From contig JAZQFC010000010.1 of assembly GCA_045539315.1 (NCBI GenBank), positions 107,532 to 171,531 of the forward strand: a stretch of DNA of 64,000 nucleotides. The letters are read 5' to 3'. The translations under genes were made by a program, and so were the position numbers. How positions within the stretch are numbered: the stretch's first letter is position 1; each line of letters starts with the position of its first letter. The notes under the pieces are model-generated. The model did no database searches. It had not been told where the DNA came from and worked only from the letters and a program-made list of their open reading frames with translations. This DNA comes from RUG11462 sp045539315 (lineage in GTDB: Bacteria; Bacillota; Clostridia; Oscillospirales; Acutalibacteraceae). This document shows, piece by piece, positions 1-7,744 of the stretch.

Positions 1-1365
1 AGCAGATGAGCCTAAACTTCTAAATTCAAACTTGTTACCAGTAAAAGCAAATGGGGAAGTACGGTTTCTATCAGACAAATCTTTTTTGAATTTAGGGATA
101 AGACTAACACCTAAGTCTAATTCAGGTTTTTTGTGATGCTCTGCCGCTTCACCTTGTTCAATCGCTTCAAGAATTTCTTGTAAATCATCGCCTAGATACA
201 TAGAAATAATTGCGGGTGGTGCTTCATTTCCACCTAAACGATGGTCATTGCCGGCAGATGCAATAGAAATACGAAGCAAATCTTGATATTTGTCAACCGA
301 GCGAATAACTGCCGCTAAAAGCAACATAAACTGCATATTTTCTTCAGGTGATTTACCGGGTGCGAGCAAGTTTTCTCCATCATCAGTAGAAAGTGACCAG
401 TTGTTGTGCTTACCGCTACCGTTTACACCGGCGAAAGGTTTTTCGTGTAAAAGACAAACAAGTCCGTGCTTTTGAGCAACCTTTTTCATAACTTCCATAG
501 CAAGTTGGTTGTGGTCACAAGCAATATTTGTAGTTGTATAAACAGGCGCCATTTCATATTGAGCAGGAGCCGCCTCGTTATGCTTTGTTTTAGAATTAAT
601 TCCTAATTTCCAGAGTTCTTCATCAAGGTCTGCCATATAAGAGAGAATTCTTGGTTTTAACTGACCAAAATATTGGTCATCAAGTTCCTGCCCCTTTGGA
701 GGCTTTGCGCCAAATAAAGTTCTGCCTGTACAAATTAAGTCAGGACGGTCAAGATAAACATTTTTATCAATAAGAAAATACTCTTGTTCAGGGCCAACTG
801 TTGTATAAACTGATTTTGCAGTAGTATTACCTAAAAGTTTAATGATTTTAAGCGCTTGTGTTTGCACTGCTTCCATAGAACGCAAAAGCGGAGTTTTTTT
901 ATCAAGCGCCTCGCCTGTGTAAGAGCAAAAAGCAGTAGGAATATATAGTGAACCTTCTTTTACAAAAGCGTAAGAAGATGGGTCCCAAGCAGTATAACCA
1001 CGAGCTTCAAAAGTTGCTCTTATACCGCCGTTTGGAAAAGAAGAAGCGTCAGATTCGCCTTTAATAAGTTCTTTTCCTGAAAACTCCATGATAACATTGC
1101 CTTTGCCATCAGGAAGAATAAAACTATCGTGCTTTTCAGCGGTTGTACCGGTCATAGGTTGAAACCAGTGAGTATAGTGAGTAGCGCCAAGTTCAATAGC
1201 CCAGTCTTTCATAGCACTTGCAACAACGTTTGCGACATCACGAGTAAGTGGCACACTTTCGTCAATAGTTTTTCTAACTGCCTTGTAAATATCTTCAGGC
1301 AAACGCTCTTTCATAGTAGCATCATTAAAAACCATTGAGCCGAAAATCTCTGGAACATTATTCAT
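1..1365 (-). CDS. glnN: Type III glutamine synthetase, 3' part cut off by the window edge
   Basis: ATP-dependent amidation of glutamate with ammonium, the central nitrogen assimilation step, in a cytosolic oligomer. The frame runs from ATG at 1365 and stays open to base 1, giving the first 455 residues of a family usually near 700. Visible GSIII landmarks are GPEQEYFLID near residue 191, NEAAPAQYEMAP near 260, GSGKHNNWS near 316-323 and TSPFAFTGNKFEFR near 437. A GGAGGC ribosome site lies 5 bases upstream, and a TTGACG-N17-TATAAT promoter is visible. No neighbour shares its direction, so it looks monocistronic at its 5' side. The family call is secure; the C-terminal quarter cannot be judged. 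Confidence 0.95.
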   Translation of the reverse strand, partial: MNNVPEIFGSMVFNDATMKERLPEDIYKAVRKTIDESVPLTRDVANVVASAMKDWAIELGATHYTHWFQPMTGTTAEKHDSFILPDGKGNVIMEFSGKELIKGESDASSFPNGGIRATFEARGYTAWDPSSYAFVKEGSLYIPTAFCSYTGEALDKKTPLLRSMEAVQTQALKIIKLLGNTTAKSVYTTVGPEQEYFLIDKNVYLDRPDLICTGRTLFGAKPPKGQELDDQYFGQLKPRILSYMADLDEELWKLGINSKTKHNEAAPAQYEMAPVYTTTNIACDHNQLAMEVMKKVAQKHGLVCLLHEKPFAGVNGSGKHNNWSLSTDDGENLLAPGKSPEENMQFMLLLAAVIRSVDKYQDLLRISIASAGNDHRLGGNEAPPAIISMYLGDDLQEILEAIEQGEAAEHHKKPELDLGVSLIPKFKKDLSDRNRTSPFAFTGNKFEFRSLGSSA

Positions 1366-1418
1366 AAATTGCCTCCGAAAATATATATAAATAATAATCT
1401 CTATAAAATATATGCAAA

Positions 1419-1447
1419 ATTATAGCACTCTTTCACTTTCTCGTCAA
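1419..1447 (-). promoter_or_regulatory. Sigma-A-type promoter of glnN
   Basis: On the minus strand TTGACG (1447-1442) is separated by 17 bases from TATAAT (1424-1419), about 55 bases upstream of the glnN start. Confidence 0.7.
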
Positions 1448-1480
1448 GAACTTTCTATATATAAATAAAATAAAAAATCA

Positions 1481-1509
1481 TTGCAAAATATAGACATATC
1501 TGTTATAAT
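1481..1509 (+). promoter_or_regulatory. Sigma-A-type promoter of the CorC/HlyC-family gene
   Basis: TTGCAA (1481-1486), 17-base spacer, TATAAT (1504-1509). It diverges from the glnN promoter. Confidence 0.65.
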
Positions 1510-1541
1510 GCATTCATATAAGGAGAGTGATTTTTTCCGTT

Positions 1542-2801
1542 ATGGAACCTGGAAGTATAATTCAAATCGTTTTAATGTTTGTGTGTATCGCTTTTTCGGC
1601 ATATTTTTCTGCTACAGAAACTGCGTTTACATCGCTTAATAGAGTTAAAATGAAAACCCTTGCAAATGATGGGGATAAGAGAGCCGAGCGAGTGCTTTCT
1701 CTTGTTGAAAATTATGATAAATTGCTAACCACAATTTTAGTTGGTAATAACATTGTAAACATTGCTCTTTCATCACTTGCAACTGTATTTTTTATTGAAA
1801 ATATAAGCAAAAATCTCGGCGCAACTTTGGCTACCATTGTAGTAACTGTTGTTGTTTTGATTTTTGGTGAAATTACACCAAAAGGTGTTGCAAAAGAAAA
1901 TGCCGAAAGTTTTGCTTTATCAGTAAGTTTTTCTATTTCATTGTTTACTGTAATTTTCTTACCACTTAATAAATTTTTCTCGTTATTTAAGATTTTGGCA
2001 ACAAAGATTTTCAAGTCAAAAGAATTGAATTCTGCAACAGAAAATGAGATTTTAACATTGGTTGACGAGGCAGAAGAGCAAGGCGAATTTGATAGCGAAG
2101 AAAGTGAACTTATCAGAAGCGCAATTGAGTTTAACGATGTTGAGGCGGTTGATATTTTTACTCCTCGTGTTGATGTGGTTGCCGTTGAATATGGCGCTTC
2201 AAATTCAGAAATAGCCAAGATTTTTTCAAAATCAGGTTTTACCAGACTGCCAATTTATAAAGAAAATATTGATAACATAATAGGCACAATAAATCAAAAA
2301 GAGTTTTATAATAAAGTTTATAATCGCTCAACCCCTGTTGATGAAATTATCAGCGAACCATTTTTCATAACACCTTCTATGAAAATTTCTGATTTGCTTA
2401 AAGAGTTGCAAAGCAGAAAACGTCATATCGCAATTATTACCGATGAATATGGCGGAACAAAAGGCATTGTTACTATGGAAGATATTTTGGAAGAATTAGT
2501 AGGCGAAATCTGGGATGAGCACGATGATATTGTAAATGAAATCACAAAGATTTCTGATGACACATATTCCGTGGTTTGTTCAATGGATTTTGAGGAATTC
2601 TGCGAGCATTTTGAAATCGAAACCGAAACCGAAATGAATTCTGTTGGTGGCTTTGTAATGGAACAACTTTCAAAAGTTCCAAGCGAGGGCGACAAATTCA
2701 CATTTGAAAATTTAAGTGTTGAAGTTACAAAAACAGATGAGCGCCGAGCAGAAGAAATTATTGTAAAAATATTAGAAAAGCCACAAGAAGATGAAGAATA
2801 A
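1542..2801 (+). CDS. CNNM/CorC/HlyC-family membrane protein with CBS pair
   Basis: Membrane protein of the family often called hemolysin C or CorC, linked by homology to divalent cation (Mg2+) efflux. Order: DUF21 transmembrane domain (about residues 1-175, with the signature FSATETAF near 25), a CBS pair (about 195-320, including ITDEYGGTKGIVTMEDILEE), and an acidic CorC_HlyC C-terminal domain. I chose ATG at 1542. A GTG at 1527 is in frame, but it overlaps the AGGAG ribosome site (1521-1525) and cannot be served by it. Length (419 residues) is normal. It stands alone between its promoter and a strong terminator. Substrate is inferred from the family only. Confidence 0.9.
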   Translation: MEPGSIIQIVLMFVCIAFSAYFSATETAFTSLNRVKMKTLANDGDKRAERVLSLVENYDKLLTTILVGNNIVNIALSSLATVFFIENISKNLGATLATIVVTVVVLIFGEITPKGVAKENAESFALSVSFSISLFTVIFLPLNKFFSLFKILATKIFKSKELNSATENEILTLVDEAEEQGEFDSEESELIRSAIEFNDVEAVDIFTPRVDVVAVEYGASNSEIAKIFSKSGFTRLPIYKENIDNIIGTINQKEFYNKVYNRSTPVDEIISEPFFITPSMKISDLLKELQSRKRHIAIITDEYGGTKGIVTMEDILEELVGEIWDEHDDIVNEITKISDDTYSVVCSMDFEEFCEHFEIETETEMNSVGGFVMEQLSKVPSEGDKFTFENLSVEVTKTDERRAEEIIVKILEKPQEDEE

Positions 2802-2833
2802 AAAAACAGCAACCATTTGGTTGCTGTTTTTAA
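2801..2833. terminator. Bidirectional intrinsic terminator
   Basis: Perfect hairpin AACAGCAACC-ATTT-GGTTGCTGTT flanked by A and T tracts. It serves the rightward CorC/HlyC gene and the leftward nrdR. Confidence 0.9.
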
Positions 2834-2835
2834 TT

Positions 2836-3300
2836 TTAGTTATCTTTTTTGTCTTTAAGCAATTTTTCAAGTTCAGACATAAATGTGTTAATGTCTTTAA
2901 ACTCTCTATAAACAGAAGCATAGCGAACATAAGCAACATCATCAATGTTTTTAAGTTCTTCCATAACAAGTTCACCAATATGTTTTGAAGTAACTTCTCT
3001 GTCGAGAGAATTTTGCAAATTAGCCTCGATATTATCAATAGCCTTTTCAAGTTGGTCAAGAGAAACTTGACAACCCTCACTTGCTTTTAAAATACCGCCT
3101 AAAAGTTTGTTTCTGTCAAATGTTTGACGAGTTTTATCCTTTTTAACAACAACAATAGGAAAACTCTCAATAATTTCATAAGTTGTAAAACGCTCTTTAC
3201 AACCTAAACATTCACGACGACGACGGATTTTCTCACCCTCGTCAGTAGGACGAGAATCCACAACTTTGCTTTCTTCATAACCACAATAAGGACATTTCAT
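2836..3300 (-). CDS. nrdR: NrdR, repressor of ribonucleotide reductase genes
   Basis: Zinc- and nucleotide-binding repressor that senses ATP/dATP through an ATP-cone and binds NrdR boxes before ribonucleotide reductase operons. The protein starts MKCPYCG with a four-cysteine zinc ribbon (CPYC near 3-6, CLGC near 31-34), the following RRRECLGCKERFTTYE being the family signature; the ATP-cone fills residues about 46-136. I chose ATG at 3300 (GGAGG 10 bases upstream), giving 154 residues, the usual family length; an in-frame upstream start would add seven atypical residues. It follows the polysaccharide deacetylase gene by 17 bases, so probably co-transcribed. No ribonucleotide reductase gene is in the window. 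Confidence 0.95.
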   Translation of the reverse strand: MKCPYCGYEESKVVDSRPTDEGEKIRRRRECLGCKERFTTYEIIESFPIVVVKKDKTRQTFDRNKLLGGILKASEGCQVSLDQLEKAIDNIEANLQNSLDREVTSKHIGELVMEELKNIDDVAYVRYASVYREFKDINTFMSELEKLLKDKKDN

Positions 3301-3317
3301 TTTTTGATTCCTCCAAA

Positions 3318-4922
3318 TCAATTATTTACACTCTGGTGACAAGTCACAGAATTAGTAGATAAAACATCGAACTCATAGCCTTGAGACTTATAGTAAGCAC
3401 AAATGCTATCGAGTGCTTCGGCGGTGGTGTTTTTATACTTTGTATCATGCATAAGTACCACGCACCTATTTATACCTTTTGACCGTGCTTTTACATTGTT
3501 GATAATAGTTTGCGCAGACACATTTTTTGCACTCGCATCGCCAGAATCAACATTCCAGTCAAAATATTTATAACCATTTTGTTCAACCGAATAAGTAAGA
3601 CGACTCATAATACCGTCAGAATATTCAGCGCTTATTGTATTGCTTGAACCACCCGGAAAACGAATTATTTTAGATTCAATACCGGTTTGTTTTTTAACCA
3701 AATCACTGATTTTATTTAAATCTTTGTAATATGCGCTATCGCTTTCGTAAATCTCATCATACTCGTGAGAATAAGAATGAAGCGCAATAGCGTGCCCATC
3801 ATTTACAATGGTTTTCATATATTGAGGTTTATCGGTAGAAATAACAAAGAAAGTTGCCTTTGCGTTATATCTTTTCAAAACCTTTAGTATTTTCAAAGTG
3901 TTTTTAGAAGGACCATCATCAAAGGTTAAATAAACAACTTTTGAACGTTTTCCATAAACAACGCTTTTACCTACATCATATTTTACACTTTCATTTCCGT
4001 CTTTGTCAACAGAAACTGCAGAGTAAAAATATTCAGAATGTTTTTTAACATCTTTATCAAGGTAAGATGTTGTCTTTCTATCAGTTTCAAAAAGCAGATT
4101 AAAAACACCGTTTTCATCTTTTTTATAAATCTTATATTTTTGTGCTTTTGAAACGTTGTCCCACTTTATTAAAACACCTTTTTTAGTAGAATCAATTTTC
4201 AAGTTAGGGGACTTAAAATAATTTATTGATACAGGTTTTACACCTTTTGTACCCTCATTTTTACCTGCAATACCGGTAACATAATATTTGATTTTACCGC
4301 TATCAGACTTGTAATCAATTAAATAGTTTGAAATAGAACTTGCTAAAAGTTCATAATTTTTACCATCAATAGACCTGTAAACATTGTATTCATTGATTTT
4401 ATCAATAGTGTTCCATTCAATTCTAACGCCTTCGCCATTTGCTTTTAAAGAATTGATTTTCACATCAGGTATTTTTATATAATCTGTATCCTCGGTTTTT
4501 GAAAAACCACATTTGCAAGTGAGCATTTGCTCGCCTTTGATACCATAAGTAGATTTTTTCAAAACTTTAATATCATAGTCGTGCAAACAGTTAAATAAAA
4601 ACTGCTCTTTTTCAGCATAAATTTGAGATGCCGTTCCATAATATCCATTTATTAAAAAATCTTGCTTTTTAACTAATTTACCATCCTTTTCATAATAGCC
4701 GATACATTTATCAGCAATACCACTAACAAGCATACCATCTATTTCTAAAGGAACAGAAACTTTATTTCCATCTTCTGTGCAGTTAAAAATCTTAACAGTA
4801 TTGTCTGGTTGAATATAGTATTCAAACTGCCCGTACTTTTCTGATTTAATGTAATTTGGAGTAATAGCAACTGCGCCAAAAAACAAAACAACTGCAAGAA
4901 TTACAATTAATACTTGCTTCAT
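3318..4922 (-). CDS. Secreted polysaccharide deacetylase with fibronectin III modules
   Basis: Extracellular or membrane-anchored carbohydrate esterase (NodB fold, CE4) predicted to remove acetyl groups from peptidoglycan or another polysaccharide. Order: hydrophobic N-terminus (signal or anchor, 1-24), a short BspA-like beta segment (about 40-90), a cysteine segment ending TCKCGFSKTED, two FnIII-like domains (about 155-325), then the NodB domain. Catalytic motifs are present: TFDDGPS (metal Asp), HSYSHEYDE (metal His pair), RFPGGSS and the final MHD. An ATG three codons upstream (4931) has its AGG directly against the start, so I prefer ATG at 4922. It has its own promoter and is followed by nrdR. 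The FnIII modules resemble those of the giant secreted proteins at 56-63.7 kb. Confidence 0.88.
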   Translation of the reverse strand: MKQVLIVILAVVLFFGAVAITPNYIKSEKYGQFEYYIQPDNTVKIFNCTEDGNKVSVPLEIDGMLVSGIADKCIGYYEKDGKLVKKQDFLINGYYGTASQIYAEKEQFLFNCLHDYDIKVLKKSTYGIKGEQMLTCKCGFSKTEDTDYIKIPDVKINSLKANGEGVRIEWNTIDKINEYNVYRSIDGKNYELLASSISNYLIDYKSDSGKIKYYVTGIAGKNEGTKGVKPVSINYFKSPNLKIDSTKKGVLIKWDNVSKAQKYKIYKKDENGVFNLLFETDRKTTSYLDKDVKKHSEYFYSAVSVDKDGNESVKYDVGKSVVYGKRSKVVYLTFDDGPSKNTLKILKVLKRYNAKATFFVISTDKPQYMKTIVNDGHAIALHSYSHEYDEIYESDSAYYKDLNKISDLVKKQTGIESKIIRFPGGSSNTISAEYSDGIMSRLTYSVEQNGYKYFDWNVDSGDASAKNVSAQTIINNVKARSKGINRCVVLMHDTKYKNTTAEALDSICAYYKSQGYEFDVLSTNSVTCHQSVNN

Positions 4923-4975
4923 TAAATTCATCCTGATTTCATTAAACTCATTAATTTTAAATAAATATTTTAGTA

Positions 4976-5004
4976 ATTATATCATAACTTTACATAACTT
5001 TCAA
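4976..5004 (-). promoter_or_regulatory. Promoter of the polysaccharide deacetylase gene
   Basis: Minus strand TTGAAA (5004-4999), 17 bases, TATAAT (4981-4976). It separates this gene from rlmH upstream. Confidence 0.65.
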
Positions 5005-5016
5005 CAGTTTTATAAA

Positions 5017-5499
5017 TTATTTATGATATTTTGTATTATTTATTATTGAAAAAGCACGATAAATCTGCTCTAAAAGCATAACCCTTGCTAACTGATGAGG
5101 AAAAGTCATAGGGGACATAGAAAGCAAAAAATCGCCTTGCTTTTTAATGCTATCGCAAAGCCCAAATGAACTGCCGATAATAAAGCAAATAGTTGAAAAA
5201 CCTTTTACAGAAAAATCGCTGATTTTTTCGGCTAATTTTTCGCTGGAAATCGCTTTTCCTTCAATGGCCATAGGAATTATAGCCGCGCCTTTAGGAATTT
5301 TTGCAATTATTTTTTCTGCTTCTTTTTCAAGAGCCTTGTTTATTTCATTTTCAGAAGGATTATCAGGCAATTTTTGTTCAGAAAGTTCGATAATCTGAAA
5401 CTTTGCAAAAGGTTTTAATCTTTTTTGATATTCTAAGACTGCGTCTTTTAAATATTTTTCTTTCAAACTGCCAATGCAGATAATATTTATAGTTAACAT
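5017..5499 (-). CDS. rlmH: 23S rRNA pseudouridine-1915 N3-methyltransferase RlmH
   Basis: SPOUT-fold methyltransferase that methylates the pseudouridine at position 1915 of 23S rRNA on assembled ribosomes, using S-adenosylmethionine. Evidence is the full-length 160-residue match in character: N-terminal beta strand MLTINIICIGSLKEKY, the SAM-binding knot loop IIGSSFGL, and the strongly conserved C-terminus LLEQIYRAFSIINNTKYHK. It lies 11 bases after the WalJ-like gene, a pairing common in Firmicutes. Start ATG at 5499 is preceded by AAAGGAAAAA. Confidence 0.95.
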   Translation of the reverse strand: MLTINIICIGSLKEKYLKDAVLEYQKRLKPFAKFQIIELSEQKLPDNPSENEINKALEKEAEKIIAKIPKGAAIIPMAIEGKAISSEKLAEKISDFSVKGFSTICFIIGSSFGLCDSIKKQGDFLLSMSPMTFPHQLARVMLLEQIYRAFSIINNTKYHK

Positions 5500-5510
5500 A
5501 ACTTTTTCCT

Positions 5511-6296
5511 TTATATAATTATCACGTCTGTGCCAAGAGGTGAAGCAACCGATAATAAATAGTCTTTTGTTTCCTCAAAAGAGTTCATAAAAAGCAAACT
5601 TTTTGTGGTTTCTTTAGCAAGATAAGGCAAATTATTCTCTTTACTTAAATGGGCTAAAATAAATTTAGTTGAACCTGTTTTAATTAATTTTTCAATTTCT
5701 TCGGCACAAGCGTTGTTTGATAAATGCCCATTTTCAGACATGATTCTGCGCTTTAACGGGAATGGGTATAATGCGTTGTTTTGAAGCATTTTAACATCGT
5801 GATTACTTTCTAATAAAACAGTATCACAACTAACAAGCGCATTATGAACTTCATCTGTAACAATACCCAAATCGGTGCAAACACCGATTTTTTTACTGCC
5901 TAAATCAAAAGTATAACCACAACTTTCGTTAACATCGTGCAAAGTATGAAAATATTTAACCGAAAAATCTTTCATATCAACATCAGTTTCTAAAATGTTA
6001 ACATCAACTTTATCAAGCGAGTGATTACCGTCAATTATACCTTGATAAGTTCCTTTTGTCATATATACCGGAATTTTATTTTTTGAACAAAAAACTCTAA
6101 CACCTGCAATGTGGTCAATATGCTCGTGAGTTATAAAAACACCCTTGATTTTATCTATATCAAGGCCACGCTCAAGCAAAGCGTCAGTAGTTTTTTTAGC
6201 CGATACGCCAATATCAACTAAAACTGCGCTATCTTTGTTTTCAATATATGTACAATTTCCGCTGCTTCCTGAAAAAAGCGAACAAATTTTAGCCAT
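5511..6296 (-). CDS. WalJ/YycJ-like metallo-beta-lactamase-fold hydrolase
   Basis: Metal-dependent hydrolase of the YycJ/WalJ group, implicated in other Firmicutes in DNA processing and cell-wall/division coordination. The 261-residue protein opens with the group signature SLFSGSSGNCTYIE, has the metal motif THEHIDHIAG near residue 57, a LLESNHD motif near 165, a GHLSNNACAEEI motif, and AHLSKENN near the C-terminus. Start is ATG at 6296 with GGGAGAA upstream. Its place between the FkbM gene (9-base gap) and rlmH suggests one transcript. Exact substrate is unknown; the usual WalRK two-component genes are not in this window. Confidence 0.85.
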   Translation of the reverse strand: MAKICSLFSGSSGNCTYIENKDSAVLVDIGVSAKKTTDALLERGLDIDKIKGVFITHEHIDHIAGVRVFCSKNKIPVYMTKGTYQGIIDGNHSLDKVDVNILETDVDMKDFSVKYFHTLHDVNESCGYTFDLGSKKIGVCTDLGIVTDEVHNALVSCDTVLLESNHDVKMLQNNALYPFPLKRRIMSENGHLSNNACAEEIEKLIKTGSTKFILAHLSKENNLPYLAKETTKSLLFMNSFEETKDYLLSVASPLGTDVIII

Positions 6297-6305
6297 AATT
6301 TCTCC

Positions 6306-7331
6306 CTAAATAAAATAAAATTGCGTATCCCAAGCAGGAATGTATTTGTAATGACGCATATAAATTTTATAATCATCTCGAATTTCGTTCACAAGCAAAG
6401 GCAATGAAAAATAGTCATCTGTCTTGTGATAAGCAGAGATAAGCATTTTAGGTTTATAGTTCAAAATAGTCTTTTTAGCGCCTAAAATAGCCTGCTTTTC
6501 CATACCCTCAACATCGAACTTGATATATGTTGCCATATCACCATTTAATGCGTCATCAAGCGAAATACAAGGTATTTTCTCTCCATTTTTATTCACAACA
6601 GAATGTCTGCCACCATTTGTATCAAAACCGATTTCGCCGGTTTTATCATTAATAGCGCTATTGTATAAAACAATATTGTCGCGCTCGCCATACTTTGCCG
6701 ATAACTTTTTAAAATTCTTTTTATCAGGCTCAATAGCATATATCTTTGAAAACCCGTTTACAACCGATAAAAACTCATCAATAGTATCACCGTTGTAAGC
6801 GCCTAAATCACAGTAAATTTCATTGTTATCAAGACACAAAATGTTTTCATAAGCCTCAAAACAGTCAGTTTCAATTTCAAAAAGATAATCTATTTTCCCT
6901 GTAATTCTATACAAAACAGTGTTTTCAAAAACCTTTTTAGACTGCTCATCTGCGAGCATATTATAAACCGCTTTTAACTCATCTTTGTGTTCTTTTGCAT
7001 AGTTTTTAGTAAAAAGCCCATCGCCATAAACAGGCACATCAGGTGCTAAAACTTCAGTTTCTTTTGCTATTTTTTTAATGTTTACCAAAACTTCATCTCT
7101 AAAAGTGCCAAAAGCCACAAGCACAATCAAATTAGGAAATTCTGATTTTAAATCACTGTATTTTTTAACTTTAAACCCACGAAAACTCTGCCCGCGAACA
7201 AAGTCATCAGATGCAAAAACACCAACAGGGGACAAGCCAAATTTTTCAAGTGTATCTATAATTTTGTCAGCGCCATTGCCCATTCCGTAAATCGCAATAG
7301 GGCGATTTTGCTCAATTAAATAATTCCACAT
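6306..7331 (-). CDS. FkbM-family methyltransferase with N-terminal Rossmann-like domain
   Basis: Predicted SAM-dependent O-methyltransferase, possibly acting on a sugar or cell-surface glycan. Residues about 1-110 hold a nucleotide-binding-like domain (IAIYGMGNGADKIIDTL), and about 165-335 the FkbM methyltransferase domain: YCDLGAYNGDTIDEF (SAM motif I), YAIEPDKKNF (acidic motif II) and IKFDVEGMEKQAILGA (FkbM signature). The N-terminal domain resembles the one in proteins that handle nucleotide sugars, but no substrate can be read. Start ATG at 7331 follows GGTGAA. First gene of the leftward run to rlmH, behind a promoter with direct repeats. Confidence 0.8.
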   Translation of the reverse strand: MWNYLIEQNRPIAIYGMGNGADKIIDTLEKFGLSPVGVFASDDFVRGQSFRGFKVKKYSDLKSEFPNLIVLVAFGTFRDEVLVNIKKIAKETEVLAPDVPVYGDGLFTKNYAKEHKDELKAVYNMLADEQSKKVFENTVLYRITGKIDYLFEIETDCFEAYENILCLDNNEIYCDLGAYNGDTIDEFLSVVNGFSKIYAIEPDKKNFKKLSAKYGERDNIVLYNSAINDKTGEIGFDTNGGRHSVVNKNGEKIPCISLDDALNGDMATYIKFDVEGMEKQAILGAKKTILNYKPKMLISAYHKTDDYFSLPLLVNEIRDDYKIYMRHYKYIPAWDTQFYFI

Positions 7332-7369
7332 AATTTCATTTTCACCATATAGTATGTTGTAACTATTTT

Positions 7370-7399
7370 ATTATACCATATAGTGAGTGCATTTAGCAA
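7370..7399 (-). promoter_or_regulatory. Promoter of the FkbM-walJ-rlmH run
   Basis: Minus strand TTGCTA (7399-7394), 18 bases, TATAAT (7375-7370). The 10-base direct repeat ACCATATAGT (7344-7353 and 7375-7384) brackets the -10 and start point, so a regulator site is possible. Confidence 0.55.
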
Positions 7400-7413
7400 C
7401 AAAAAAATAATTC

Positions 7414-7442
7414 TTGACTTTTAATATATTATATAATATATT
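7414..7442 (+). promoter_or_regulatory. Promoter of the pot operon
   Basis: TTGACT (7414-7419), 17 bases, TATATT (7437-7442). It implies a start near 7449 and an untranslated leader of roughly 295 bases before potA. Confidence 0.55.
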
Positions 7443-7448
7443 AATACA

Positions 7449-7744
7449 AGAAAAATAAATAAGCACTAATTTGCATCTGTGCCGAAAGCATCTTTTTTGC
7501 AAAGAAGAAAGATGTTAAAAGACGCTTTTTAAAAAAGCGTTTCATATTTTGCAGTACGGAACGGTACCGTAGATTTTCTATGGAAAAAAGCAACTACAAT
7601 GCGATAAGCGTTGTAAAAAACTCTTTGCGGGGGTTGTTTTTTGAGTAAAATATGAGGGTTGCGCAGAGCTTATCACAGGCTTTCGCGGTCCAAAGAGCAA
7701 GATAATACATACAACTTGTTCAAGCCGCAAAGGGGGATGCAAAT
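7449..7744 (+). promoter_or_regulatory. Long structured leader of the pot operon, possible riboswitch
   Basis: No gene fits here. Seen structures: hairpin CATCTTT/AAAGATG (about 7489-7514); hairpin ACGCTTTT/AAAAGCGT (about 7522-7540); hairpin ACAATGC-GATAA-GCGTTGT (7596-7614) whose loop GATAA is complementary to TTATC (7670-7674); CTCTTTG (7621-7627) perfectly complementary to CAAAGAG (7691-7697); and, as an alternative, CTCTTTGCGG (7621-7630) complementary to CCGCAAAGGG (7725-7734), which contains the potA ribosome site. The two pairings exclude each other, as in translational riboswitches. I do not recognise it as a described class; a polyamine or related ligand is only inferred from the operon. 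Confidence 0.6.

Noticed and set aside
1712..2218. Long leftward frame opposite the CorC/HlyC gene
   Set aside because: Serine-rich shadow of a well-supported gene, with no start signals or family resemblance.
7449..7744. Guanidine-I (ykkC) or mini-ykkC riboswitch before potA
   Set aside because: The conserved sequence blocks I remember for those classes are not present.
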